In this document: positions 23,871 through 36,000 of the stretch, piece by piece
Position numbering within the stretch: position 1 is the first letter of the stretch
Layout of the letters: each line of letters starts with the position of its first letter
NCBI RefSeq assembly: GCF_050624435.1
Contig: NC_134546.1
Span: 9,385,001 to 9,449,000, forward strand
DNA: 64,000 nt
Direction: 5' to 3'
Source of the DNA: Tenrec ecaudatus
Lineage: Eukaryota > Chordata > Mammalia > Afrosoricida > Tenrecidae
The notes under the pieces: generated by a model
Seen by the model: the letters and a program-made list of their open reading frames with translations, nothing else
What the model was told of the DNA's origin: nothing
The model's database searches: none
Made by a program: the position numbers and the translations under genes

Positions 23871-25190
23871 AGATTTATACATGCATTAAAGCATGTATAT
23901 ACTTAAAATCATGTGTCTTGGAATGCCTTAATAAAGAATAAAGCCTTCTTCGAGCTCTTCATGTTCATCTTTGGCACTGAGGTCTCTCACATCTGTAGCC
24001 ACTTTTGGAGTCTTTCTTGTTACATGACTGTCTAGGACAGGAAGGGGTACATAGGAACCTGCCAGATGTGGCCCCAAGGAGGCTTTAGGAGAGGGAAGCA
24101 ATAGCAGGGAACCTTCATAGGTTAACGATATCTCACAATTCAAGCACCACCACCACCCCACCACCCCATTGGCAGATACCTAATTGGGTCTCCAAGTAGA
24201 CAGAAATCTGTTCAATTAAATGATGCTTATAACAGTGACTTTCTACCTTGACTCAGTCCCAAAACTGTCTTCAGTACTCTATCTGCACACACATTGCTAA
24301 CCACGAAACTACACGTCCTGGAAACAGTGTGCTCACAGAAAGAGTGATGCACCCACATGCATAGAGAGACACGTGAATTAGGAAGCATGGCCAAAAAGTA
24401 TCCTCAGAAGTAGAACAAGTAGGAAAAAAGGAGTTCCCTTTGTCCTTTCATTTCAACCTGTTGACACATCAACCCCTGCCTGACTTTTTGTTACAAATTT
24501 TATAATAAAGCTTAAATTAAGAATTTCTAAGAATGAATTAAAAGAAAATCAGAATTATTTGTGCTTTTAATATTGTTCTTAGACACATGTGGCATGGATA
24601 GGTGCCAATCCAGTCTCACCTCTCTTTTGCCTCCGAATCAAGAATTTCCCCTAGGGCAACCTTTGTGTGTGACTGTTGGTAGAATCTTCTGAAAGCACAG
24701 GCCCAGTCAATCCTGAAAAACCTAGAGTGCTGGCCAGTGCCTATGAGTGACTCACAGTCTTAAGTCCAGCATCTCTACCTGAAAGAGCTTGCTCCCCTGG
24801 AATATAGACTAGATTAAGAGATTTCTACTGATATTGGCAGGGCGATACTACACTGTGTCTTATCAAAGCAAGAAGTAGCTGTAGAACTAAAGACCTTCGT
24901 CCTTGATCCCATTAAGAATTATGTGTATGAACTCTATCCCTGGTGGGGGGATGTGGTAGAGCAAGGTGTGAAGGTGGAGATTTCAACTGAGCATGCTCTA
25001 CATTTCCCACAAACCCTTGCTATCCCCGTCAGAATTTCCTCTTCACAAATATTTAAAGACCTGTTTTCATGTGGGCAGTGGGAAGAAGAGAGAGGCGCTG
25101 GAGAACCAGTCATGGAGGCTGGTGCAGTGACTTCTCTGCTGGGAGATTCTTAACAAAGTTCTTCTATTCAAACCCCGCTCCCTCCACCTC
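23871..25190. other. EHBP1 intronic sequence
   Basis: No feature recognised beyond ordinary unique sequence. Confidence 0.35.
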
Positions 25191-25192
25191 TA

Positions 25193-25193
<1 letters not shown>

Positions 25194-25235
<42 letters not shown>
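25194..25235. repeat. (CA)n microsatellite
   Basis: About 21 uninterrupted CA units. Confidence 0.98.
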
Positions 25236-25238
<3 letters not shown>

Positions 25239-25544
25239 ACTTCCTATATTTTACTAAATAAATGTACCTAAAAAAAAATAAAGACAACTTTGGAGTTCTG
25301 AGTGTTTTAACTTTAGCAGAGTACCTCTATCGATAAGCAAGATAGTCATCCATCACCCAAAAGGTAGTCCGATTAAAACCCTTGGAAGTTCTGAACACTG
25401 TAGAGTTATGGTGCAATCCCATCTAATACATGATTTTTTTCATGCTAAACCTTCCGTGTAAATCACAAGGAAAAATAATTTTTAAAAAGACATAATAGAA
25501 ACATTTCGTTTAATAAACGAATTCCATGTTACAGCCACCTCTGC

Positions 25545-25750
25545 AACTCTGAGGCCAGAAGAACTAGATGGTGCCCACTGCCAATAACTCTGAGGCCAGA
25601 AGAAATAGATGGTGCCCACTGCCAATAACTGAGGCCAGAACTAGATGGTTCCCACTACCAATAACTCTGATACCAGAAGAAATAGATGGTGCCCACTGCC
25701 AATAACTCTGAGGCCAGGACTAGATGGTGCCCACTACCAATAACTCTGAA
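25545..25750. repeat. Minisatellite, five units of 36-41 bp
   Basis: Five consecutive copies of a unit running AACTCTGAGGCCAGAAGAA / CTAGATGGTGCCCACTGCCAAT. Units 1, 2 and 4 are 41 bp, unit 3 is 36 bp and unit 5 is 38 bp; the short units lack internal bases around AGAAGA or TC. A partial sixth unit (AACTCTGA) follows. Units differ by a few substitutions (CCAGAAGAACT/CCAGAAGAAAT, GCCAAT/ACCAAT). Confidence 0.95.
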
Positions 25751-26110
25751 AAGACTGTGTGTGCAAGTCCTGACTAGAGAGGGAGAAAATGGGGAACAAA
25801 ACCCCAAATCACAGAAGATGCCAAATAAAGACTGATGGAACCTCCAGACTCACCATGACCCTTTGTCACCCTTCAGTTCGGGAATTAAACTCATCCCAGT
25901 ATGAGAATTATAAATCATTCAAGATCAAAAGGGCATCATTTACCCAAGGGAAAAAAGATAAGGAAAGGAGGAGGGCAGGAAACATGATGGAAGTGGAATA
26001 GGTGATAATACATTGAAGGAACTGCAGTAGATGAATTGAAACAAAATGTGTATGAAGTGTTGAAAGTGAAACCAACGATCTGCTCTGTAAACCTTCATAT
26101 ATGTACATAT
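25751..26110 (+). mobile_element. Probable interspersed-repeat 3' portion
   Basis: The sequence after the minisatellite (GTCCTGACTAGAGAGGGAGA..., CACCCTTCAGTTCGG, ATCTGCTCTGTAAACCTTCA near the end) resembles the distal part of a dispersed afrotherian repeat that I recall only in outline. The minisatellite unit itself (GGCCAGAAGAACTAGATGGTGCCC) looks like the first part of the same repeat. Family not named. Confidence 0.45.
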
Positions 26111-26155
26111 GTATATGTGTGTATATATATACACATACACATACATATTTAATGT
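26095..26155. repeat. TATA/CATA-rich simple repeat
   Basis: Imperfect alternating TATATG/TATACA/CATACA tract of about 60 bp. Confidence 0.8.
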
Positions 26156-26159
26156 CTGC

Positions 26160-29100
26160 TGAGGAGTTTGGTCATATAAGCTAGGATGGGAAAAAATGCT
26201 AAACACTAAATTAAATGTGTATAAAGAATTTCATCAGTGAAGTTTCCCATACTGCTACTACAAAGCTTTATTTTCTTTCTGTTGTTGTTGTTAGCTAGCA
26301 CTAACATTAGCATAAAAAAGACTGTTCAGAGCCCATTAAGGAGCTGGTACAAGAACATTCCTTTCAATTTCCCACCTTGAGAGACATGTGTACGTTTATT
26401 GAGTAAGAACTTTGGTGGAGGTATGTGTGTGCCTCTCCTCCTGCGGGACCTATTTGCACATGTGGGAAGTCTGGTGCAAGTTACCTGTGGAGAGGTGTGG
26501 CACCAAACCCCTTCTCGCCTTCTAGGTCAGGATAGGGAACTCAAAGTGTGTTTGAGGGAGTGCGTTAGATTTTTTTTACTTCAACAAGAGGAAAAAGGAT
26601 TGTCCCCGAAGGTTCTATTCTTAAAACTATAACAAATGTGTCACGCTGACTGAATAATTTTAAGACAATTACTGCTGAAAACATCAATAAAGATGATGAT
26701 ATTTCTGTTTTTCAATTGATTGCTACTTGAGGATATTCTTAGCATAGAAGTGTCCATTTTTTACTTATAGAGTATAATTTATTTTCTTAATACAATTCCA
26801 TTTCTTGAATTTAAAATAATTCCTAAAGCTGGAACACTAGAGTCCTGTTTTAACGCTGATTTTGAAAGCAATTTCTCCATAACTTTACATTACTACAGTT
26901 GAAGCATCTTTCTCATCCATTAAATAAATTAATTTATTTTACCTCCTTTGCTTTAAAATATGTTTCTTCGCTGCCAGGTATTTAGTCGAGCACCTTCCTG
27001 TGTGTCTCTGTTGCAGCGTGTGACATCTTCTGAAGGTCGATACATTCTTATAATCACAGCATCAGGACCATTTATAATGGCAGCTGTTTTGTTTTTACAT
27101 TTGATTTGGTTTTACAGTGTTGTGTCCTTTAAGAGCATCCCTGCTATGAGGTCATGGGATTATTTCAGCATCCTTCAGTGTTGTCATGGTAGAAAACATT
27201 GAATTTGTCCATGTTTACAACAACCTATACATCTTGTGTTTTTACTCTTTCCCATTGAATTCATCAGCAAAAAATGTGTATATTATTTTACATATTTGCA
27301 AGAATTCATTGTCTAAAAATGTATCTGTCCAAACAGAGAATACATTTATATTGCAAGATTAATTAGGAAAGGTCAATTAGTTTACATTAATTAAAAATAC
27401 GATTCATACTATCAAGTAGTTTGATATGATTTTTCTTTTATCCATTTAAAAACATATTGAAAGTACTTCTGGAAAAAATGCATACAGATTCCTAATGGAT
27501 AAATGAATTAATTCTTAAAAGAAATAAAAATCTTTACTTTAAATCATTGTATCCCATAAAAGTGGTTGCTGTTGTAGTTCTGTGCTGCCATGTGTTGTTT
27601 TTTGTTAACTAGGCATAGGAAGAGTGGCCTGAAATCATCTTTATACATTGCTACTTTTCCTGCCATTATCATTATCCATGATGAGTCATTTTTATGAATT
27701 CTTCAGCTATAATAATTGAAAGAAAAATTGACATTGAGTGAGTGTGGTGTGAAGACATTCTGGAAGCAAAATGAAAACATCTTTAAGGGAACAAAATTGG
27801 GGGGGGGGGGGAATTACCAAAAATTATATTACTCATTACTCAATAATTTAAAAGGCTAAGGTGAAGACTATTCAAACTCTGCGTATGATGCCTGTATTGG
27901 CAGTGTATTTATTGGAAACACAAGGTGCTTGATTTTAAAATAAAGATATAACAGCCCAGCCAGGCTTTCTCATTTTGGTAACTATATCTTAACTATATGA
28001 ACTTTCCTCAAAAAAAACTATATGATTTTGTCATTTTAAAATTTCAAAATGATCTTCAATAGTCTATGCCTTAACTGTATCAGTTCATGAGACTTGGGTG
28101 AAAAAAAAAAGATTTCAAAATGTAATACTCTTGGTTCCAAGGTGACAAAAGTGTGGTCGTAATTACAAATTAAAGATAATTTTAGAAGAGAAGTAGTTAA
28201 CCAGGTGAGGTTAAACCAGATAAAATGATTTGTGCCCATTTTATGAAATCATGACCGTCTTCATGTTAAGCTGCAATGTAAAGTGCTTTATTCTGAGCTT
28301 AGGCGTTGTGGCAGAAGCTAAAACTGCCTTTTTTCTAACCGTGCCAGAATACAACCTCCTTTTCTTTTTGCACTAACAAGACTGCTTTACCGCCACGGCC
28401 CACTCTAAGTAATTAAATCAATCCTTTGTACTTACCGTATTCTCCTCTAGTGACGGTACTAGATCTGATTATATGCTTCATGCATATTCAAAGTACCGCG
28501 CTGACAGCTCTTTAATGAGCTCTTACTTAATCAGCATGAACAATGTTCATCTCGTTCTTTTTTCCCTCATGCATTAGAACTAGGAACAGTTGGGAAAAAT
28601 GAAACATCTAGCATTCATTTGAAAAATATATTGTACTTTGAAAAGTGTCTAAGCTGAGGAAGTTGCATTCTGCCCTTTAAAAGTCTGATGGACAAATTGG
28701 ATTACTAGTATTGGATTAAATAACAAATGGTTAGAGGAGAAATGAGAAAAGCTCACTGTGATCACAGGCTTTAATATTTTTTGTTACTTATAAAGCTAAA
28801 GGGGTCTTTAACCAGTTATTAAAGTCAGGATTAATTTGTAATGGTTCAACTTCCTGGCTTTAAAAGCTTTTTAAATTAAAAAAATCATAAATTCCTAAAA
28901 TAATCGTGTAATGATGTATTAGGAGAAAATGTAATTTTTTTTATTACTAGGCAAAATAAAGATTTCCATCATGGTGTATACTACTATCTCAGATAAGGAT
29001 TTAGAGAAACAGAATTGATTTATTTTTTAATAATTTTTTAGGTAATTTAAATAATGGATAAATATCATTGTGGGCCCTGAATAATCTCTCTCTCAATATT

Positions 29101-30260
29101 CCTTATGGTTGGGTTAGTTTATCTCCTTGAAACATGAAACAATTGTATTATTAGTAATATCCTAACAATTAGGGGAGGGAGATCTTTTATTCTTACCTAG
29201 AAATCATAGGCATGAGTTCAACAGAAACAGCACAGCACCACTTCGACATTGTTATTCTTAAGGAAGCAGTCTTTCATTGAAGAAAATGATGCTAATTTAA
29301 GAATAGGCTGGTTGCTTCTGGTGTTGCCTGAAAGCCTCAATTATAGGTTAAGTAAACTCAAAACAAAGTTTTAATATGTTGATAATTTTAGAATCACTTG
29401 GGTTATGAGCACAAGAATTATGTCTTTAATCAGAAAGTAAAATATAAAAGCTACACCTATTAATATTGCACACATGTGTCATTTTACTGATCAAAAAGGC
29501 TTTCACCAGGGCACAATTGGCCTTTTTCCAAGTTGCAAGCTTTTTCTCAGCTTTTTCTTTTTACTCTTTCTTCTTTTGTTGCTACCCAGGGATTTGTGCC
29601 TATCGCAGCCTATATCACATGACCAGTGTCAAGACATCACATGGTCCAAAGTGAATACAAAACCAGCTACCCTAAAAGAGAGATTAAAAATACTGTAAAA
29701 CAATAAAGACTTTTGTTCAGACTCCAAAAGAATCTCTCTGAAGTCTGCTTCCTACCATGAAGTTTGCACAGCATTTAATGCGCGTGTGCATCCTCGCGGC
29801 TCGCCCTCCTGATCAACAACTGAGACCCATGTTTAGGGGAGCTCCAAGATGCATGTTTAATCTTTCATGCATAGAACAGCTCTCTCTCTCGTTTGCTTCC
29901 GTGATAAAGATAGCTTCTTCAAGTGTCGGTGAGCAGACGGAGTTAAATAGGTTATGGTCGTCCCAGAATTAAGGCAAGCACCAGAAAGAGGGGAGGAGCT
30001 CCTCAGAAGGCATGGAGCGAGCAACCGCAGGGCAGTGTGAGATCGGGTCTCACTTAGGAAAGATCACATCTAAGAAAAGAAACCTCTGGTGTCTGGAGTA
30101 TGTGGCTAATGGAACTACCTGTGTGGAGAAGGAGATACATTTAGAAGGCAGTAGAGTTTGGGAGAGGGTGGAGTTGGTGAAAGAATATGTAAGTTCTTAC
30201 TCCATTTGATATCTGTACTTGTTTGGAGTTTTAAAAGGCCTAGTAAACGTTACTGCTGTT
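26160..30260. other. EHBP1 intronic sequence, low in repeats
   Basis: No gene recognised. A G-run lies at about 27799-27811. The segment 28380-28560 is unusually mixed in composition with several TAAT and TGACAG-like motifs and could be a conserved non-coding element. The frame at 29757-29972 starts with ATG but has no recognisable protein. No EHBP1 exon preceding 31710 could be found here; it probably lies outside the window. Confidence 0.4.
28380..28560. promoter_or_regulatory. Candidate conserved non-coding element
   Basis: Contains AAGTAATTAAATCAATCC, CTGACAGCTCTTTAATGAGC and TTACTTAATCAGCATGAACA: homeodomain (TAAT) and TALE/MEIS-like (TGACAG) motifs in close spacing. This is motif reading only; conservation cannot be tested here. 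Confidence 0.25.
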
Positions 30261-30264
30261 AGCG

Positions 30265-30460
30265 AACGACCCATGGCCATCGTGGGGCCCCAAGCGTGCT
30301 GTACAAGTGCTCCAGTGAGATTGCAAGGCTCGGTGACCTTTGGGAAGCAAATTCCCAGACCTTGCTGCCGAGAAATCTCTGCATGGGTTTAAATCTCTGC
30401 CAACCTCTTAAGTTCTTAGCCCAGCATTCAATCCTTTGTACCACCCAAGAACCTCCCCCA
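30265..30460 (-). mobile_element. tRNA-like SINE (diverged)
   Basis: On the minus strand it reads 'AGGTTCTTGGGTGGTACAAAGGATTGAATGCTGGGCTAAGAAC', matching the SINE head and box A region, then 'GGGAATTTGCTTCCC' and 'CACGATGGCCATGG', matching the tail. The minus-strand open frame across it is not a gene. Confidence 0.6.
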
Positions 30461-30949
30461 AGAAACAACACAACAACAACCCGTTCTTGGAAAAGAAAAG
30501 AAACCTTAGAAGACTGGGATGTGTAATTTTTCATTAGGCATTAACATTAAGTCTATTGAATATTACATGGAAAGTGAATTGAGAATAAATAACGGCCTAG
30601 CAGAGCAGTTAAACCAAGAATGGTTGAGGAACACGTTGGGGGAAAACAAGATTTTTCTTGGGGGAGGGAATGAGTACTAATGATAGTGAATTTTAAATGC
30701 ATTCTGTATGTAGTCAGTAACTTTATGATCTAAAATTTAGATTGACTTCCAGCTTAGGTCATTTGTTCCAATATTTTCAGATGTGTTGATCATTATTATA
30801 CTTGATGTGGTACCTTTTTTCCCAGCAATATATAGAGTTTTTGTTTCTTCCTGTCGTTTAATCTGTTTATTCTAGCTCGGTAACTTATAATACATTCCAT
30901 AATTTACAAGTGGTTTCCCCTATTAGGGCTGGTTTTGCATGGTGTAAAC

Positions 30950-31166
30950 CCGTGGTTCTCAACCTTCTGGTCATGACCCCTTCACAAGGGTCATCCGATC
31001 CATAACAGTAGCAAAATTACAGTTATAAAGTAGCAACGAAAATAATTCTATGGTTGGCGGTCACCACAACATGAGGAACTGTATTTTTGTGGTTGGGGCA
31101 GGGGGTCACCACAACACGAGGAACTGTATTAAAGGGTCGCGGCATTAGGAAGGTTGAGAACCACTG
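30950..31166 (-). mobile_element. SPIN-type hAT element with internal duplication and 8-bp TSD
   Basis: The left end CGTGGTTCTCAACCTT and right end GGAAGGTTGAGAACCACTG are SPIN termini. The flanking 8-mers GTGTAAAC (30942-30949) and GTCTAAAC (31167-31174) match at 7 of 8 and fit the hAT pattern nTnnnnAn. Inside, the segment GGTCACCACAACATGAGGAACTGTAT occurs twice (about 31059-31084 and 31106-31131), so this copy carries a partial tandem duplication. Confidence 0.9.
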
Positions 31167-31709
31167 GTCTAAACCTTTCCTTTCCTGCTGAGAAGGAAAA
31201 TAAGAAGAAAACAAGCAGGTTGTTACAAGTGGAAGCTTTCACACAATCTCCGACTTTTCTGATCTTCCTGCTAGTCTTATAATTCTCATAATGATTTTTA
31301 ATGTTTTCCTTGTTTTTTATCATGACCATATGTCTGTCAGCACCACGAGTCTCTCATTGAAACATAATAATAAGTCCGCCTCTGGGGAGGATTTAAAAGG
31401 TGGAACACTTGTTTACTGTGCTTAGTGTTAATATGATCTGTAGGTATGTTAAAGGGCTCTGAAAAATGCATGCTGAATAATCTCAGCTTTGGGAGATTGG
31501 CTTATATGTTTTTAAATACTGATTTCTTTTTTCAGCCTTTGACTTTAATCTTATGGTAGTGTAAACATGTACTATTGGCAGCTAGAGCTATATATATATA
31601 TAGATATATATTTAGAATGATATTTTTTATGTTTAAAAATAAAGTTTACTACACTATTATTTGTCTTGGAACTGTCATATAATAATAGATAATTCTTCTT
31701 GAATAATAG

Positions 31710-31809
31710 GAAGGAATACAGAAGAAGAAGAAGCAATGATGCAGGAATGGTTTATGTTAGTTAACAAGAAAAATGCCTTAATAAGAAGAATGAACCAGCT
31801 CTCTCTTCT
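31710..31809 (+). CDS. EHBP1: EHBP1 coding exon (bMERB region, part 1)
   Basis: A 100-nt exon between an acceptor (AATAATAG|GA) and a donor (TTCT|GTAAGT). After two bases that complete a split glycine codon it encodes [20 protein letters not shown]... ending ...RRMNQLSLL, which is the start of the visible part of the EHBP1 C-terminal bMERB domain. EHBP1 links endosomal trafficking and the actin cytoskeleton: it binds EHD proteins through NPF motifs, actin through a CH domain, and Rab8-family GTPases through the bMERB helices (family knowledge; those N-terminal parts lie outside the window). The poly-Glu run and alternating charged residues fit a long coiled helix. The upstream exon was not found in the window, so the preceding intron is at least 31.7 kb. 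Confidence 0.95.
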
Positions 31810-32943
31810 GTAAGTACTTTCCCCTATGCTTGTGTGTCCTCCAACACTGGTGATTCGTAGGCATTTCGTTATGTACTTTCTTTGGGGCTTTATATTTACT
31901 AGGCTTTATTTGTTTTTCTTTCCTTAGAGACTTGATGTTTTATATAAAAATCCAACATAGCATACAGTTGATTTTTAGCAGAACTGTAAGAATTTTATAA
32001 TGAATTAATGAGACATAGGAAAAAAAGAATGTTTTCCTCTTGTATTATAAAGAGTTTCAATAAATATAAAGAGTTTCCTGCCTAAGAAATATAAAACCAC
32101 TTTTGCCAAGAAAAGGAAGTTTGGTCTGTATTTAGGGTCAGAAGGGATGAAATACAAAGCTGACGTTTCTTTAATACTCAATTGTAAATTTCAAAAATAA
32201 GTCACTCTTCCTAAGGACAAAAGTACATTTGCATTTCTTTCGGTGATGAAACCTTAAGTTGTAGAATTAAAGATCAGTGACTTAAACAGAAGTGACCTTT
32301 TTAGTCTAACAAGAATGATGGTAAAACAGAGCCTAGACCAACTGGAAGCATCCCTCCTCCTCGGTGTTTAGTTCCCTGCAGGACTTCCTGCTCCTCAGGC
32401 TGCTCTGGACGCACTCTCAGAGTCTGCCACCTAGTGTGGCAAGGAGCAGGCCCGCTCAAAGGCTTTGTTTCACTGAGAAACTAGTTTGTAACGTCTGCTA
32501 CTCCTGAACTGGATGAATTAGTAAGAAACCAAAACTTGAGTTTTTACTTGTTTCTTAAGTTTGCACTGGTAGTACTTTATGTGTCTTGTAGTCATTTCAC
32601 ACAAAGTTTTAGACAAAAATGCTCATTGTAAGTCATGAATAATGTTTCACCCCAAAACAGCCTCAACCCTGGTACTGAATACAAGAAGTAGTGAAGAATG
32701 AAATTACCTTTCTGCAGATTAAAATACAGCTCAGTGCAATTTAGGATCAAAGGAGGAAAGAACAGCACTAGTGAACAGTCTACCTGAGGAAGGTTTGAGG
32801 CTTGTGTATCATTTATTCGGAGTAGCTTAAAGTCAAAGAGAAAAGTCAGCTATGAGCCCTCAAATCAATGTAACCTAAAGGTTCTTGTAAGTGTTTAATG
32901 ATTTAGTAATTAGCATATTGATGAACTTTTGCAACTTGCCTAG
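31810..32943. other. EHBP1: EHBP1 intron
   Basis: 1,134-bp intron with a GTAAGT donor and a TTGCCTAG acceptor; phase continues Leu-Glu across the junction. No repeats recognised. Confidence 0.9.
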
Positions 32944-33017
32944 GGAAAAAGAGCATGACTTAGAACGAAGGTACGAGCTGCTAAACCGGGAATTGCGAGC
33001 CATGCTAGCCATTGAAG
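32944..33017 (+). CDS. EHBP1: EHBP1 coding exon (bMERB region, part 2)
   Basis: A 74-nt exon encoding EKEHDLERRYELLNREL then RAMLAIE, and ending inside the codon for Asp (donor GAAG|GTAAGA). The heptad-like spacing of hydrophobics between Arg/Glu pairs fits the central bMERB helix. It joins in frame to the exon at 39091 across a 6.1-kb intron. Confidence 0.96.
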
Positions 33018-36000
33018 GTAAGACATGCTAAGGTGGGGTGAGGTATTCAAGGCGTCAACAGTCCAAGAGGTTTAAAAGAGTGTCATAAACATCTGCTCTC
33101 ACCAGGTCTTGTCTGACTAGGGACCTACTGGCATTGCAAATAAATGCCTTGACGGCGGACGACAATTGTCTTATAAATCTAAGAACTCCAGCTCAGATGA
33201 GCATTATACTGGCTATTAAGAACAAAACTGGCTTAAATTTTGGTTCAGTAAGTTTAAATGTTCATAAAATGGAAAATATAAGGAATTAGAAGAATTAATT
33301 ATGTTTTTCTTACATATAATTTAAAGCTGTCTACTGGGGAAATTTGGAAAAGATTTATCATTTTGATTTTTCAGAGATTCTAAATTTCACCTTAGTGTTT
33401 CATTGATGGCAACACTGAAATAAGTCACCAGTCAGACCACTATAATTCTTCTTATGATGACGACTCATGACTAGACAGAGATTGACAGAAGAGATAGATG
33501 AAGTATTTCCACACTTTTCATAAAGCTTTCAAATGAATTTTATAGTAATCATAACCATAGTTCATAAGATAAGTAAACATCAACAGCATTTATTACATTT
33601 GTTTTTAAAGTCTTGGGTGCTTCTTCTTCTTGTTCTCCTTACACCTCTTAGTTGAAAATTTCTTATAGTTCAAAGATGTCTGCTTAAAAACTAATCCTTT
33701 GGGCTCTATAAAATGAGCCTTTTGTCTAATCAGTGCAAATTGATTTTCCTATTCTACATTGACCTCTTAACCCATTGATTGTCCATGGTAATTTCGTTCT
33801 TCACCTGATAAGGTCCTTGATCCATAATAAGTCAATTCTAATTAGTTTTGAAACTGGAAATTTGGGTTTGTGAGAGAAAGCCAAGTAAAGCCTGATCTTT
33901 TAAAAAATATTTTAATAAACAGCACTGTCAAAGAAAATGGATACTTGTTTTACATATTTCTGGAAATTTTATATATAGTTTACTTTTATATCCATAATTT
34001 CAGTTGATAACTATAGTTGACAACATTTGTATATCTTCATTTAGCATTCAGATTTACTTTATAAGGTTTCATGCAGCTATTCAGTGGTGACCCAAATATT
34101 TCAAAATATATCATTGATAGTGATTATAAATTTGTCAAAGAAATTCTGTGACTCTTGTCATTGAAATAAAGTCCGCAAGAGTTGTAAGTGTGATTTTTCT
34201 TCTTGGTATAGTTTTGTAGTCATAGTGTGGTCTGTAAAAGAAATTGGAGAACCCAACAGTCCATTGAACAAGAGGTACAGCAAATACGCTCCCCATTACA
34301 CAGTCTAGTCTTTATAGACTTGGTATACATTATATTCCACACATGGGATTCTTTAATTTTTTTTAACTTACCCTCTTATGTGTAATCAATTAAAAAGGCC
34401 CCAAAATACAGCTTGATACAATACAGCTGGCTTTCAAGGCAGATAGATACTGGTTCAGTTTTATTTCCAAATACCGATCTTCAAGGAAGAGCTCTGCTGT
34501 GATATAAAAGATCTCAGGCTCCTCTGCACTGCTAGCCAATTTTAAATCATCAAACATTCCTTGTTCAATTAATAGATCACCAGAACGTTGGCTTTTAAGG
34601 AGAAAAGGGGTAAACTATGCTTTTCTTTTAAAAATACCTTTACTACAGTTGTTAGGGTTTTTGTTTTTGGTTTTTTGGTTTGGGTTCCCTTTTCTTAATT
34701 ACTATCATTGTCTCACATGTGACCTTGTCTTAACTCTCTCAGCCAGTTTCAGTTGTTGGTTGAGGGAAAAAGAGACTTGGGAAAGTGGGCAGCCTGTTGA
34801 CTCCACATAAATACACTAGAGCTGGTTGTGCTACAGAGGGACGGAGGGACAGACCCTCGGGATGGCCAGCGGTGTGAAGACTGTGTCCTCTTAGAAGGGA
34901 ACACACATGCAGTTAAATAGCCTTTTGGGAGTGTTAAAACACGGCTGTAAAACACATGAATAGGCAACACTGGTTGTTTTTTGCTTTTCTTTGTTTCAAA
35001 GTTCATTCCACTTTTCTTTTCCCATCCTTTCCATGTAGTAACCATACGATGATTTTAATGATAAAAAACAGATCTTCTCATATAAACATGTTGCTGAAAC
35101 TACTTATCGGAAGGAAAGTGCAGAATTTTAATAGCTATAGCACATTGTGACAAATAGCAGCTTGGTGTGAGAGCAAAAAAAAATTCAATATATCCATTCT
35201 TCTGAGAATTCATAATCACCTTGGCCTGTTTTTTTACACACACACACACACCCTTTTTTTTCTCCTGAGGTGTTTTCATAGCAGGAGTTGCGTTCTGCTG
35301 AGCTAAGTTGCAGGGTTCCTCAAGCTAACAAACATCTCTTGGATACTCTTCCTATAGTTTTTTTGTTCCAGATTATTTAATGCCCCCTCAGGAAAGATAA
35401 ATTCATTTCTCCACACATTGGGGTGGGCTTTTAAAAAGTAGTATGTTCATTTGCTGCACAAGAAATGGATCTTCTTTAGGATTTTGTACATCTTGATTTA
35501 TTCTTGGCTTAGTTTGAAGTGGGTGCTCTTTTAAAAGGATTTATGCATAGGTTCACTATTTTTGTAGTTATGGTTTATATGATAAGCTTTTTATATTTAA
35601 AATCAATATGTAATCCTGTGGAGGAGCTTATCCCCTAAAAGCCCATTTGTAAATCTATTTTAGCTTTGTTACGCAGCACAGCCACAGTCTTGTACAGATT
35701 GACTAGGTGCAGCAGTAGAACCCTATCAAATGGCCTGCTCTGATGATGAGGCCAACTCTTTCAGGATTGCTAGTTGACTGGAACTAAAGATAAGACTTGA
35801 CTGCAATCCCCCAATGTGCTCTTTACAAAACTAGTGTTAATTTCCATCAAAGTGCCAGGCTTATTTATAGTGGCAAGGTTGGAGGTTCACTACAAGAACT
35901 CTGGGTCTTTTCTATTAAAGTGTTTATAGGTATTTCTCTTGCCCTTTTTCAAAGTAATTATCAACATCAGCAAATAGACTGAATCAGTGAATAAATAATT

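Noticed and set aside
25194-25750. CRISPR array from spaced repeats
   Set aside because: Mammalian minisatellite with contiguous units and no unique spacers.
27799-27812. G homopolymers (also 19927, 51640, 52033 and 53874) as functional G4 sites
   Set aside because: Single homopolymer runs are common slippage products and may be assembly-length errors; only the promoter cluster at 44.4 kb was kept.
29757-29972. 71-codon frame starting with MKFAQHLMRVCILAARPP as a small secreted peptide
   Set aside because: No family resemblance, no promoter or splice context in a large intron; a chance frame is more likely.
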